The notes beneath the pieces were generated by a model. That model searched no databases and was not told where the DNA came from. It was given only the letters and a program-made list of their open reading frames with translations. The translations under genes were made by a program, and so were the position numbers. 64,000 nucleotides of DNA, from assembly GCF_002307475.1 (NCBI RefSeq), contig NZ_NTMH01000052.1, positions 60,031 through 124,030 on the forward strand, in the 5' to 3' direction. This document shows, piece by piece, positions 35,400-45,049 of the stretch; position 1 is the stretch's first letter; every line of letters begins with the position of its first letter. Source of the DNA: Pantoea allii (GTDB taxonomy: Bacteria > Pseudomonadota > Gammaproteobacteria > Enterobacterales > Enterobacteriaceae).

Positions 35400-35642
35400 A
35401 TGAATAACCCTTTCGAATCCTTAATCCTTCCCGGCGGCATTTTGCTGCTGGGCTTTCTGTCTGCCCTGCTGCTGCCCGCACCGGCTTTTAGCCTGACGGT
35501 AGCGCAGCATTTGCAGCAGATGTTCCATTTGCAGGATCTCAGCCAGCTGTACACCCTGGTATTCTGTCTGTGGTTCTTGTTACTGGGCGCGCTTGAGTTC
35601 TTTGTGATCCGCTTTGTCTGGCGGCGCTGGTTCCGCGTGTGA
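35400..35642 (+). CDS. Small inner-membrane protein, DUF1158/YbdJ-like
   Basis: An 80-residue protein with two hydrophobic helices (GGILLLGFLSALLLPAPAF at 12-30 and LYTLVFCLWFLLLGALEFFVIRF at 50-72), a basic C terminus (WRRWFRV) and the central sequence AQHLQQMFHLQDLSQLY. It resembles the DUF1158 family (E. coli YbdJ, about 82 aa), recalled from memory. Function is unknown. It stands alone between divergent mntP and mqo. Confidence 0.7.
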   Translation: MNNPFESLILPGGILLLGFLSALLLPAPAFSLTVAQHLQQMFHLQDLSQLYTLVFCLWFLLLGALEFFVIRFVWRRWFRV

Positions 35643-36267
35643 AGCTGACGCATCCCGGCACATCGGCCAGCTGAACCTGCGTTCTGGGGTTTAAGGCCCT
35701 GCGCTGTTTTCTCTTCTGAAGAAAATCTGAAAGTGGGATGAAAACCGCATGTCGTTCACCTCGGGACGTAACGGTATCGCGGCGTCGAGGCCGCGTCCTT
35801 AGGTCACAAAAATGTAACATTTGTTTTACACAGACAGGCCCGTTTTGCCTGCAAGTACAAATTCATCGACAGGAATAAAATTAAATAAAGTCTATTTTTC
35901 ATTAATTTAAATTATTCCTTCCGCCATGTGACATTTTCAGCCTGCACCATTACAAAGCAATCCCGCAACATCTCATTTTATTTAACCTGCTAATCTACAA
36001 GGAAAAATCACTTATGGCGGACTTGCCATTATGATTATTTCTTATGCTGAATCATTTCTGCATTTAAAAAATAAACAAATGTTTAAATCGGATGCGAGAA
36101 TGTTATATTTGAGCAACAAAGCATAACGTTCAGTTAACTCGTTATCGTCGCTTTAACCCATACCTGAGTCTTAACCCGGAAGTAGCGCAACGCGCTCATC
36201 AGAAGCGTGACTATTTCGCCTGCAACACTGTTGAGCTTCAGGTCAACAGAAGAGGAGATGTCGCCTC
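35643..36267. other. 625-base AT-rich intergenic region before mqo
   Basis: No convincing gene on either strand. It holds two small inverted repeats, GCGGC/GCCGC near 35779 and CAGGC/GCCTG near 35836, without T-runs, and an AT-rich tract (about 35870-36120). The mqo promoter and its regulators must lie here, but no box stands out. Confidence 0.5.
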
Positions 36268-37881
36268 ATGTGCAAATCAGCTGTAAATCTTGCGCTCACA
36301 ATGAGTGTTAGCGGAAAGGACACCACCAGGGCGCAGGAGCGTAAAGACGTTGATGTACTGCTTATTGGCGCAGGCGTCATGAGTGCTACGTTAGGAACCT
36401 GGCTTCAGGATCTTGAACCAGACTGGTCCATTGAAATGGTGGAGCGGTTGGGGCATGTGGCCGAAGAGTCCTCAAATGGCTGGAACAATGCAGGTACAGG
36501 CCATGCGGCGCTGGCCGAGTTGAACTATACGCCGCAGAAAACCGATGGCAGTATCGATATCGCGAAAGCGGTGGCGATCAATGAGTCATTTCAAATCTCT
36601 CGTCAGTTCTGGGCTTACCACGTTCAGAAAGGCAATCTGCACACACCAAAAAGCTTTATTCACAGCACGCCACATATGAGCTTTGTCTGGGGCGATGACA
36701 ACGTGGCGTTTCTGCGTAAGCGCTTTAATGCCTTACAGAAAAGCACGCTATTCCGTGGCATGGCTTACTCTGAAGATCCGCAGCAAATCGCGCAGTGGAT
36801 TCCACTGGTGATGAAAGGCCGGGCCGACAGTCAAAAAGTGGCGGCGACCTGGACAGACATGGGCACCGACGTGGATTTTGGTGAAGTGACGCGCCAGCTG
36901 ATTAGCTCACTGGAGAAAAAAGCCAACTTCCGTTTGCGCATGAATCAGGAAGTCCGCGAAATCACTCGCCTTAACGATGGTCGTTGGCAGGTGACGCTTG
37001 TCTGCCTGACGGACGGGACGCGCCGCACGTTGACGGCCGGTAAGATTTTTATTGGCGCAGGCGGGGCGGCGCTGCCGCTGCTGCAGAAGGCCGGTATTCC
37101 GGAGGCCAACGGTTACGCGGGCTTCCCGGTCGGCGGTTCCTTCCTGGTCACCGAGAATCCCGAGGTCGTGAAACAGCACATGGCGAAGGTGTACGGCAAA
37201 GCCAGCGTGGGCGCACCACCGATGTCTGTGCCTCACGTCGATACGCGCGTGCTGAACGGCAAGCAGGTTCTGCTGTTTGGTCCTTTTGCGACCTTCTCGA
37301 CCAAATTCCTGAAGCAGGGCTCGCTGCTGGATATGTTTGCCTCGCTCAACAGCACCAACGTGATGCCGATGATTAAAGTCGGGCTGAAAAGCTTTGACCT
37401 GGTGAAATATCTGATGGATCAGGTACTGCAAAGTGACCGTGATCGTATGGATGCGCTACGTGCTTATGTGCCGCAGGCGAAACAGGAAGACTGGCGCCTG
37501 GTGACGGCCGGACAGCGCGTACAGATCATCAAGAAAGATGAGAAAGAAGGCGCGGTGCTGCGTTTAGGTACGGAAGTGGTGTCATCCGAAGACGGCTCAG
37601 TCTCTGCGTTGCTGGGTGCTTCGCCAGGTGCCTCCACTGCGGCACCTATTATGCTGGAGTTGCTGCATAAGGTGTATCCAGAGCAGATGGCTTCGCCGGA
37701 GTGGCAAAATAAAATTCGTGCCGTGGTGCCGTCCTGGGGACGCAGGCTGAATGGTGATGTGGCCCTGACCGAAAAAGTGCTGGCAGAAACCAGCCGCATC
37801 CTGCAGCTTGAGTACACGCCGGTTACGCCAGTGGCCGCAAACGATGAGGGCCGTGAAACCGCCTTTGTTATCGGCAAATAA
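36268..37881 (+). CDS. mqo: Malate:quinone oxidoreductase
   Basis: A 537-residue FAD-dependent membrane-associated enzyme that oxidises malate to oxaloacetate and reduces quinone. The FAD motif VDVLLIGAGVMSATLGTWL lies at residues 28-46, followed by ERLGHVAEESSNGWNNAGTGHAALAELNYTP, GGAALPLLQKAGIPEANGYAGFPVGG, and ALLGASPGASTAAPIMLELL. It aligns with E. coli Mqo over its full length. ATG 36268 has AGGAG about 10 bases upstream; an internal ATG at 36301 is possible. A terminator follows. Confidence 0.95.
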   Translation: MCKSAVNLALTMSVSGKDTTRAQERKDVDVLLIGAGVMSATLGTWLQDLEPDWSIEMVERLGHVAEESSNGWNNAGTGHAALAELNYTPQKTDGSIDIAKAVAINESFQISRQFWAYHVQKGNLHTPKSFIHSTPHMSFVWGDDNVAFLRKRFNALQKSTLFRGMAYSEDPQQIAQWIPLVMKGRADSQKVAATWTDMGTDVDFGEVTRQLISSLEKKANFRLRMNQEVREITRLNDGRWQVTLVCLTDGTRRTLTAGKIFIGAGGAALPLLQKAGIPEANGYAGFPVGGSFLVTENPEVVKQHMAKVYGKASVGAPPMSVPHVDTRVLNGKQVLLFGPFATFSTKFLKQGSLLDMFASLNSTNVMPMIKVGLKSFDLVKYLMDQVLQSDRDRMDALRAYVPQAKQEDWRLVTAGQRVQIIKKDEKEGAVLRLGTEVVSSEDGSVSALLGASPGASTAAPIMLELLHKVYPEQMASPEWQNKIRAVVPSWGRRLNGDVALTEKVLAETSRILQLEYTPVTPVAANDEGRETAFVIGK

Positions 37882-37897
37882 GCCGCCCTTGATACAG

Positions 37898-37923
37898 AAG
37901 GCCTCGCACTGCGAGGCCTTTTT
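37898..37923 (+). terminator. Terminator after mqo
   Basis: The 10-bp stem AAGGCCTCGC / GCGAGGCCTT with loop ACT is followed by TTT, 16 bases after the mqo stop. Confidence 0.85.
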
Positions 37924-37996
37924 GTTTACCGCTTGCCTGGTTGACTGCCACATTCTCTATTAGGGTTAAATCTGCCTTAATGCAGGAGGACATGTC

Positions 37997-40381
37997 ATGG
38001 CCCAACCGAACACTGAACACGAACTCGCCTTGCTTGACCGCTACTGGCGCGCCGCTAACTATTTGTCTGTCGGGCAGATTTATTTAATGGATAATCCATT
38101 ATTACGCGAGCCGTTAACACCACAGCATATTAAACCGCGTTTACTGGGGCACTGGGGCACAACGCCCGGGCTTAATTTTATCTATGCCCATTTAAACCGC
38201 ATCATTCGTCAGCGCGATCTAAACCTGATCTATATCTGTGGCCCCGGTCATGGCGGTCCGGGCATGGTGGCGAACACCTGGCTCGAAGGCAGCTACAGCG
38301 AAATCTATCCGCATATCAGTCAGGATGCCGCGGGCATGCAGAAACTGTTTAAACAGTTTTCCTTTCCGGGTGGCATCCCCAGCCATGCCGCGCCAGAAAC
38401 CCCGGGCTCGATTAATGAAGGGGGTGAACTGGGCTACTCCCTGTCACATGCGTTTGGTGCAGTCTTTGATCATCCCGATCTGATTGCGCCCTGCGTGATT
38501 GGCGACGGCGAAGCAGAGACCGGTCCGCTGGCTTCCAGCTGGCACGGTATTAAATTTCTGAACCCGCAACGGGACGGCGCCGTGCTGCCAATCTTACACC
38601 TGAATGGCTATAAGATTGCCAACCCGACCATTCTGGGCCGCGCCAGTGACGACGACCTACGCCAGCTGTTTCGGGGCTACGGCTATGAGCCCCTGTTTGT
38701 CTGCGGTCATGAACCCGAGACGATGCACAAGCTGATGGCCGACACGCTGGATCGCGCATTTTCTGAGATTGCGGCATTTCAACAGGCGGCACGCAGCGGT
38801 TCGCCGACGCAGGCGATTCCCCACTGGCCGATGATTATTCTGCGCAGTCCCAAAGGCTGGACCGGACCCAAAACGGTCGACGGCAAGAAGGTGGAAGATT
38901 TCTGGCGGGCACATCAGGTGCCGGTTGCCGCCTGTCGGGAAGATGACGGTCATCGGGACATCCTGGAAAACTGGATGCGCAGCTATCACCCGGAAGACCT
39001 GTTTGACGAACAGGGACGCCTGATGCCGGAACTGCAGGCGCTGGCCCCTCAGGGTGAAAAACGCATGGGCGCGTCCCCGTTCGCAAACGGCGGCTTACTG
39101 CGCCGTGAGCTTGCCACGCCCGACATTCGCGAATTTGCCTTCGACACGCAGCAGCCCGGCTCACAGGCAGGACAGGCGACAGAACAGTTTGGCCGCTACC
39201 TTAACGTCATATTCCAGCGCAACCAGGATAATTTTCGGCTGTTTGGCCCGGATGAAACGGCCTCTAACCGGCTGACACCGGTCTTTGAGACCACCAGCCG
39301 CACCTGGCTCGAAGCCATTGAGCCTTACGACGAGCAGTTAGCTGCTGATGGGCGAGTGATGGAGATTCTGAGTGAGCATCAGTGCCAGGGCTGGCTGGAA
39401 GGCTATCTGCTTACGGGCAGGCACGGTTTATTTAACTGCTACGAGGCCTTTATCCACATCATTGACTCCATGTTCAACCAGCATGCCAAATGGTTGAAGG
39501 TGACGCGCAAACTGGGCTGGCGTAAGCCCATTTCTTCCCTTAACTATCTGCTCTCTTCCCATGTCTGGCGTCAGGATCACAATGGTTACAGCCATCAGGA
39601 CCCGGGGTTTATTGACCACGTTGCCAATAAAAAAGCCGATATTGTGCGTATCTACCTGCCACCCGATGCCAACACCTTGCTGTGGGTGGGCGATCACTGC
39701 CTGCGCACCTGGGACCGCATCAACGTGATTGTGGCAGGCAAGCAGCCTTCACCTCAGTGGCTGGATATGGACAGCGCCATCACCCATTGTGAGGCCGGGA
39801 TGGGTGAATGGCGCTGGGCCGGAACAACCCCCGAGAACGCAGAGCCAGATGTGGTCATGGCCTGTGCGGGCGATGTCCCCACCATGGAAACCCTGGCGGC
39901 GGTAGATTTACTGCGCACCTTCCTGCCTGACCTGCGCATTCGGGTGGTAAACGTGGTGGACCTGCTGGCACTGCAAACCCAGAAACAGCATCCGCACGGT
40001 AAGTCAGAAGAGGACTTCGACGCACTGTTTACCGCCGACAAGCCCGTGATTTTTGCCTTTCACGGTTACCCCAGCTTGATTCATCGCCTGACCTGTCAGC
40101 GCAATAACCATCGTAATTTCCATGTGCATGGCTTTAATGAAGAGGGCACGACGACCACGCCTTTCGATATGACGGTGCTTAACGAGCTGGATCGCTATCA
40201 TCTTGCCCAGGCCGCTATTCGTCACGTCCAGGGGCTTGCCGAACGTCACCCTGAGCTGCTCGACGACCTGGAGCAGCGACTCGCCGAGCATCATCGCTAC
40301 GTGCGGATTCATGGCGAAGATGTCCCGGAAGTACAGAACTGGAAGTGGCCCTCAGCGACCGCGTCGGGCGCACCGGATTAA
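37997..40381 (+). CDS. xfp: Xylulose-5-phosphate/fructose-6-phosphate phosphoketolase
   Basis: A 794-residue thiamine-diphosphate enzyme that splits xylulose-5-phosphate (or fructose-6-phosphate) to acetyl phosphate and glyceraldehyde-3-phosphate (or erythrose-4-phosphate). Family landmarks: HWGTTPGLNFIYAHLNR, GPGHGGPGMVANTWLEGSY, SHAFGAVFDHPDL, IGDGEAETGPLASSWHG (ThDP binding), and C-terminal YLLSSHVWRQDHNGYSHQDPGF. Length is normal and GGAGG precedes the ATG. It gives a bypass from pentose phosphates to acetyl-CoA. The stop overlaps the convergent LysE gene by four bases. Confidence 0.95.
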   Translation: MAQPNTEHELALLDRYWRAANYLSVGQIYLMDNPLLREPLTPQHIKPRLLGHWGTTPGLNFIYAHLNRIIRQRDLNLIYICGPGHGGPGMVANTWLEGSYSEIYPHISQDAAGMQKLFKQFSFPGGIPSHAAPETPGSINEGGELGYSLSHAFGAVFDHPDLIAPCVIGDGEAETGPLASSWHGIKFLNPQRDGAVLPILHLNGYKIANPTILGRASDDDLRQLFRGYGYEPLFVCGHEPETMHKLMADTLDRAFSEIAAFQQAARSGSPTQAIPHWPMIILRSPKGWTGPKTVDGKKVEDFWRAHQVPVAACREDDGHRDILENWMRSYHPEDLFDEQGRLMPELQALAPQGEKRMGASPFANGGLLRRELATPDIREFAFDTQQPGSQAGQATEQFGRYLNVIFQRNQDNFRLFGPDETASNRLTPVFETTSRTWLEAIEPYDEQLAADGRVMEILSEHQCQGWLEGYLLTGRHGLFNCYEAFIHIIDSMFNQHAKWLKVTRKLGWRKPISSLNYLLSSHVWRQDHNGYSHQDPGFIDHVANKKADIVRIYLPPDANTLLWVGDHCLRTWDRINVIVAGKQPSPQWLDMDSAITHCEAGMGEWRWAGTTPENAEPDVVMACAGDVPTMETLAAVDLLRTFLPDLRIRVVNVVDLLALQTQKQHPHGKSEEDFDALFTADKPVIFAFHGYPSLIHRLTCQRNNHRNFHVHGFNEEGTTTTPFDMTVLNELDRYHLAQAAIRHVQGLAERHPELLDDLEQRLAEHHRYVRIHGEDVPEVQNWKWPSATASGAPD

Positions 40382-40965
40382 AAGGTCCTGAAGGCATCAA
40401 CCAACATCCAGATCGTGGTTGCCACCAGCGACAGTGCCATCAGGCTGTTAAACAACTGACGTTTCCAGTGAATTTGCAGGTGACCGCGCAGGCGGTCACC
40501 CAGTGCGGCCCATAATAAAATGCACGGCAGATTCAGCAGCATGAAAGCGCCCATCACGGTCAGCACGCCACTGCTGGCGCTGTACAGCAGTGCCACGTTG
40601 CTGGCCATTAACCAGGCTTTGGGATTGATAGCCTGAAAACAGGCACCGCCCACTAAGGTCATGGGCTGCGGCTTTACCCGGGCTTCGGGTGCATTCGCCC
40701 GGAATATTTTCCAGGAGAGCCATAGCAGATAACCACATCCCACCAGCGTCAGCGGCAAACGCACAGAGGCCATCCAGTGCAGCAGAAGTTCCAGCGCCAG
40801 CCCTGCAATCGCGGTTTGCAGCGCACAGCCGATCAGAATGCCAAACACCATCGGTAGCGTACGGCGCATACCAAAATTGACACCCGACGTGGCAAGCAAC
40901 AGGTTATTCGGCCCCGGTGTAATCGACATCACGGTGACATAACTGAAGAATGAGGGATCGAGCAT
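40378..40965 (-). CDS. LysE-family amino-acid exporter
   Basis: A 195-residue inner-membrane protein with about six helices. The N-terminal signature SITPGPNNLLLATSGVNFGMRRTLP and the later AINPKAWLMASN are diagnostic of the LysE/RhtB superfamily, which exports amino acids. ATG 40965 has AGGA upstream and is the family start; 69 upstream codons are not coding. It diverges from a MocR-type PLP regulator, which may control it in response to an amino acid. Substrate unknown. Confidence 0.85.
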   Translation of the reverse strand: MLDPSFFSYVTVMSITPGPNNLLLATSGVNFGMRRTLPMVFGILIGCALQTAIAGLALELLLHWMASVRLPLTLVGCGYLLWLSWKIFRANAPEARVKPQPMTLVGGACFQAINPKAWLMASNVALLYSASSGVLTVMGAFMLLNLPCILLWAALGDRLRGHLQIHWKRQLFNSLMALSLVATTIWMLVDAFRTF

Positions 40966-41100
40966 AGTGGCGTTCCTGATAATCGAAAGTACCCTCATGC
41001 TACGATGAGAAAAGTTATGGTAACAGAGACAAGAAATCGCTATTTTGATGGGTACAATCACAACTGATTTCAACTGTACCTGTCGCGCCCGGAGGCAATT

Positions 41101-42591
41101 GTGTCCCCTGAAACCCCATCCGATCAAACGCTCTACCAGCAGTTGGCCGACAGCTTTGCCGAGGCGATTCATAAAGGCACATTGAAACCGGGAAAGCGTT
41201 TGCCCGCCATCCGGCGCGTCGCGCAGTCACATCAGGTGAGCGTGAATACCGTGCTGAACGCCTGGCAACTGCTGGAAAACCGTGGGCTGATTGAGGCGCG
41301 TCCGCAATCGGGCTACTACGTGCGCGGCGTGCTGCCGATGGTGACGCGAAATGCACAGCACTCTGCCCGGGTGGTCCGCGATCCCAGTAATGAAAAGCTG
41401 GATTTGATTGATAAGGTGTTCGCCGCGCAAAATCACCCTGATTACACCAATATATCGCTGGCCTGCCCGCAGGACAGTGATCTGTTTCCGTCAGCCAGAC
41501 TGGCGCGCATTACGGCATCTTTACTGCGGCGTGATCCACACCTTATTGGACGCTACGCGCTTCCGCCGGGTAGTGAGCGCTTACGGGAGGAGATTGCGCG
41601 TCGTGCATTGCATGCCGGGCAATCGCTTACCGCCGACGATATCACCCTCACCCATGGCTGTATGGAGGCGCTACAACTGGCACTCAGGGCGGTAACGAAG
41701 CCAGGCGATTGCGTCGGACTGGAATCCCCTACCTATTTCTTTCTGTTTCCCCTGCTGGCGTCCCTGGGCCTGAAGGCGCTGGAAATTCCTACCGATCCCC
41801 AGCGCGGTCTGTCACTGGACGCGCTTGAGATGCTGCTTCAGGAAAACCGTCTTCAGGCGCTGGTCGCCATGCCTTCGGCGCAAAATCCGCTGGGATTTTG
41901 TATGTCATTGCCAGACAAGAAAAGGCTCGCGAAGTTAGTGAATACTTACCAAGTACCACTGATTGAAGACGGTCTTTATGATGAGTTGCAGTTTGACTGG
42001 CCGCTCTCTCCTGCAGTTAAGTCGTTCGATCAGCATGGCTGGGTGCTCTACTGCACCAGCTTTACCAAAACCGTTGCGCCCGATTTTCGCGTCGGCTGGA
42101 TTGCAGCCGGACGATTTCACGATGCCATTGCACGCCTGAAAGCCGTGTCATCAATGGCGGAATCGGCGCTGCTGTCGGAAACGCTGGCGGAGTTCCTTGC
42201 CAACGGGGGCTATGACCATCATCTGCGCAGCCTGCGCCGCAGCTATGCCAGCAATCTGGATGAGGCGCGTGGTTTGATTGCGCAGCATTTTCCTCAGGGC
42301 ACCCAGGCCACATTACCGCGCGGTGGCTTTGTATTTTGGGTCGAACTGCCCGGCAAGGTGGATACGACGGAGATGTTTTCCCGTCTGTTGAAAGAGCAGA
42401 TTTGCGTTACGCCCGGTGCGCTGTATTCGCTGAGCGAGCGCTATAACCATGCATTGCGCCTTTCATGCTGCTATCCGTTTGATCAGCGCTACGTTCGCGC
42501 CATCATCCGGGCCGGGAAGGTGGCCTGCGAACTGGCGGGCCTGCCGCCGGGTCAGGATCAGGGCGTGCCGTTACGTCCCCAGATGGTATAG
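41101..42591 (+). CDS. MocR-type PLP-dependent GntR regulator
   Basis: A 496-residue fusion of an N-terminal GntR winged helix (LKPGKRLPAIRRVAQSHQVSVNTVLNAW, about residues 28-55) to a class-I aminotransferase-like domain. The PLP lysine is in CTSFTKTVAPDFRVGW, and MPSAQNPLGFCMS and DGLYDELQF are typical of the fold. Such proteins sense PLP-linked amino acids and regulate nearby genes. The GTG start at 41101 has GGAGG 6 bases upstream. Its neighbour in divergence is the LysE exporter. It overlaps the convergent glutathione transferase by 34 bases. Confidence 0.88.
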   Translation: MSPETPSDQTLYQQLADSFAEAIHKGTLKPGKRLPAIRRVAQSHQVSVNTVLNAWQLLENRGLIEARPQSGYYVRGVLPMVTRNAQHSARVVRDPSNEKLDLIDKVFAAQNHPDYTNISLACPQDSDLFPSARLARITASLLRRDPHLIGRYALPPGSERLREEIARRALHAGQSLTADDITLTHGCMEALQLALRAVTKPGDCVGLESPTYFFLFPLLASLGLKALEIPTDPQRGLSLDALEMLLQENRLQALVAMPSAQNPLGFCMSLPDKKRLAKLVNTYQVPLIEDGLYDELQFDWPLSPAVKSFDQHGWVLYCTSFTKTVAPDFRVGWIAAGRFHDAIARLKAVSSMAESALLSETLAEFLANGGYDHHLRSLRRSYASNLDEARGLIAQHFPQGTQATLPRGGFVFWVELPGKVDTTEMFSRLLKEQICVTPGALYSLSERYNHALRLSCCYPFDQRYVRAIIRAGKVACELAGLPPGQDQGVPLRPQMV

Positions 42592-43181
42592 CCATGGCGC
42601 TCGGTCAGGCGTTCGTAATAGGTGCGCACGGCAGGCAGGTCTGGATGATCAAGCGGCGTTTCGAACCAGCGGTTGACGGCAAGACCAATCGGTATATCCG
42701 CCAGACTGAAGTTCCGTCCGGCAACATAGCGACCGGTATGTTCGAGCTGCTGATTGAGAATACCCATGGTGTGGGACCAGCCTTTGCAGGCAGCGGCCAA
42801 CAGCCTTGGGTCCTGATGGGCCGGTGAATTGCGCACCAGCGACATGAACGCATAGCGCCATGAGGTGTTAAGTTCTGTCGATTGCCAGTCCATCCACTGA
42901 TCCACTGGCGCACGTGAACGCGGATTGTCGGGATAGAGCCAGTCGCCACCGTAGGCGGTCGCCAGATAGCGCAGGATGGCATTGGATTCCCACATAATCA
43001 GGTCTTGATCAATCAATACCGGGATCATGGCATTGGGATTCAGCGCGATAAATTCGGGAGAGTGCGTGGATTTGTACCCTTCCCCCCACTCTTCACGTTC
43101 GTAGAGCAGGTCCAGTTCGTCACACAGCCAGAGTACTTTGCGCACGTTGATTGAGGAGGCGCGTCCAAGAATTTTTAACAT
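42558..43181 (-). CDS. Glutathione S-transferase (GstB-like)
   Basis: A 207-residue cytosolic GST. The N-terminal thioredoxin-like domain starts MLKILGRASSINVRKVLWL and contains NAMIPVLIDQDLIMWESNAILRYLA, the glutathione-binding cis-Pro and ES motif; the helical domain follows (WMDWQSTELN, FSLADIPIGLAVNRW). It resembles E. coli GstB. ATG 43181 is preferred (GGAG 7 bases upstream) over ATGs up to 23 codons earlier. Its 3' end overlaps the MocR gene by 34 bases on the opposite strand. Confidence 0.85.
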   Translation of the reverse strand: MLKILGRASSINVRKVLWLCDELDLLYEREEWGEGYKSTHSPEFIALNPNAMIPVLIDQDLIMWESNAILRYLATAYGGDWLYPDNPRSRAPVDQWMDWQSTELNTSWRYAFMSLVRNSPAHQDPRLLAAACKGWSHTMGILNQQLEHTGRYVAGRNFSLADIPIGLAVNRWFETPLDHPDLPAVRTYYERLTERHGYTIWGRNGTP

Positions 43182-43286
43182 AGCAGGCTCCATCCAGTTG
43201 CTTAACTTATTCATAGCCCTGTTAACTGACATAAGCAATTGCCCGGGCAAGAAAAAACATCTTTACCTTATTCAAAAGGAGTGACA

Positions 43287-44135
43287 ATGAACGTTGCGTT
43301 TAAACAAGTGGATGTGTTTACCTCGACCGCGTTTAACGGTAATCCACTGGCGGTCATCATGGACGCACAAGGTCTGGACGACAGCCAGATGGCGGCCATC
43401 GCACGCTGGACCAACTTATCGGAAACTACCTTTGTCCTGCCGCCGCAGGATAATCAGGCTGATTACCGCGTGCGTATCTTCACCGTTGAGGGCGAGCTGC
43501 CTTTTGCCGGTCATCCCACGCTCGGTACCGCTCATGCTTTACTGGAAGCGGGCTTCCAGACAAAAACGCCGGGGGTGATTATTCAGGAATGCGGCGTGGG
43601 CAACGTGAAGATAAAAATTGCCGACGATACCACCCTGGCCTTTGCCGCCCCGACGGCCACCTTAACGCCTTTCCATGATGCACTCATTAGTGCAGCACTC
43701 AACAGTAAAGCCGTCGATACAGCCCAGGAGGCCGTCGTGGTTGATATGGGCATTCGCTGGCTGCTGATCCCCATGGTCAGTGCAGAGGCGGTCCTGTCGA
43801 TTACGCCTGATATTGCCGATTTGCAGCGACTCATCCATCACGCTAACGTGAGCGGCATCATGCCATTTGGTCCGCTGCCTGCAGGGGAAGCTGAGCACTA
43901 TGAGGTTCGTGGTTTGCTGATTGAGCACGGAAGCCTGACCGAAGACCCGATCACCGGCAGCGCCAATGCCTGCCTGGCACGCTACTTCGCTGCTCAGGGC
44001 AAGACGCAAGATTACCGCGTCCGTCAGGGCACCCGGGTAAACCGAGAGGGACGCGTGACGGTGGAATATCAGGGCGATACGATCTGGATCGGTGGCAAAA
44101 CCGTGACGGTGATAGAAGGCACGATTAAAGGCTAG
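43287..44135 (+). CDS. PhzF-family isomerase (YddE-like)
   Basis: A 282-residue protein of the PhzF/diaminopimelate-epimerase-like fold. Landmarks: FKQVDVFTSTAFNGNPLAVIMDA at the N terminus, LSETTFVLPP with the catalytic-region Glu, FTVEGELPFAGHPTLGTAHAL, and late EDPITGSANACLARY. Substrates of such paralogues are mostly unknown. ATG 43287 follows AGGAG by 5 bases and gives the canonical start. It stands between the divergent GST and convergent SDR genes. Confidence 0.87.
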   Translation: MNVAFKQVDVFTSTAFNGNPLAVIMDAQGLDDSQMAAIARWTNLSETTFVLPPQDNQADYRVRIFTVEGELPFAGHPTLGTAHALLEAGFQTKTPGVIIQECGVGNVKIKIADDTTLAFAAPTATLTPFHDALISAALNSKAVDTAQEAVVVDMGIRWLLIPMVSAEAVLSITPDIADLQRLIHHANVSGIMPFGPLPAGEAEHYEVRGLLIEHGSLTEDPITGSANACLARYFAAQGKTQDYRVRQGTRVNREGRVTVEYQGDTIWIGGKTVTVIEGTIKG

Positions 44136-44175
44136 TCGAGCGCTGAAATAAGGGCGACGGCGTCGCCCTGAATAG

Positions 44176-44934
44176 CTACAGCGCCTGACCGCCCGATGCT
44201 TCGATACGCTGCGCGGTGATCCAGCCGGTTTCATCACTGAGAATGGCACAAACGGCATCGCCGATATCGTCAGGCAGACCAACCCGGCCCAGGGCGGTAA
44301 AGGCCGCGATGGTGTCATTAACGGCTTTATCATCGCGCACGCGCCCACCGCCAAAATCGGTCTCAATGGCGCCCGGAGCCAGAATATTCACGCGAATGCG
44401 TCGCTCGCCCAACTCTTTGGCCTGATAGCGAGTGAGCACTTCCATTGCACCTTTCATCGACGCATAGGTTCCCGAGCCGGGGTAAGTCAGGCGCGTTAAT
44501 CCGCTGGAGATATTCAGAATGCGCCCGCCGTCTGCGATCGCTGGCAACAGTTTCTGGGTCAGGAAGTAAGGCCCCTTGAAATGCACATTCATCAGCGCAT
44601 CAAATTCAGCCTCGGTGGTTTCACTAAAAGGTTTATAGTGACCCTGTCCGGCATTGTTCACTAAATAATCAAACGTCTCACGCTGCCAGTACTGCTGCAG
44701 TGCATTTTTCACCTCAGAAATGAAACGATCAAACTGGCTCAGGTCGCCCACATCCAGCTGTAGCGCCACCGCGCGGCCGCCTGCGCGTTCAATTTCCCTG
44801 ATCACGTCCTGCGCTTCATGTTGATGAGTGCGGTAAGTAAAAATAATATCCCGGCCTTTAGCTGCCAGTTTTACCGCTGCATTCCGGCCTAAACCGCGAT
44901 TAGCCCCCGTAATCAAGACGATTTTACGACTCAT
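44176..44934 (-). CDS. Short-chain dehydrogenase/reductase
   Basis: A 252-residue classical SDR. Rossmann motif TGANRGLG near residue 8, NNAGQGHY near residue 85, SSGLTR and the catalytic YASMK (Tyr-x-x-x-Lys) near residue 155 are present, and NILAPGAIETDFGG follows. It should reduce a carbonyl with NAD(P)H; substrate unknown. ATG 44934 has AGGAAA upstream. It diverges from the LysR gene at 45050, which probably regulates it. Confidence 0.88.
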   Translation of the reverse strand: MSRKIVLITGANRGLGRNAAVKLAAKGRDIIFTYRTHQHEAQDVIREIERAGGRAVALQLDVGDLSQFDRFISEVKNALQQYWQRETFDYLVNNAGQGHYKPFSETTEAEFDALMNVHFKGPYFLTQKLLPAIADGGRILNISSGLTRLTYPGSGTYASMKGAMEVLTRYQAKELGERRIRVNILAPGAIETDFGGGRVRDDKAVNDTIAAFTALGRVGLPDDIGDAVCAILSDETGWITAQRIEASGGQAL

Positions 44935-45049
44935 GTTGGTTTCCTGTTGCAAAATTGAACACAGGTTGAGGATATTCGTTAATAATTGTTCTATAAACGC
45001 CTGAGAACGTGCAGCACTGTTCCACTTACAACAACAATCGGCAGGCCAT

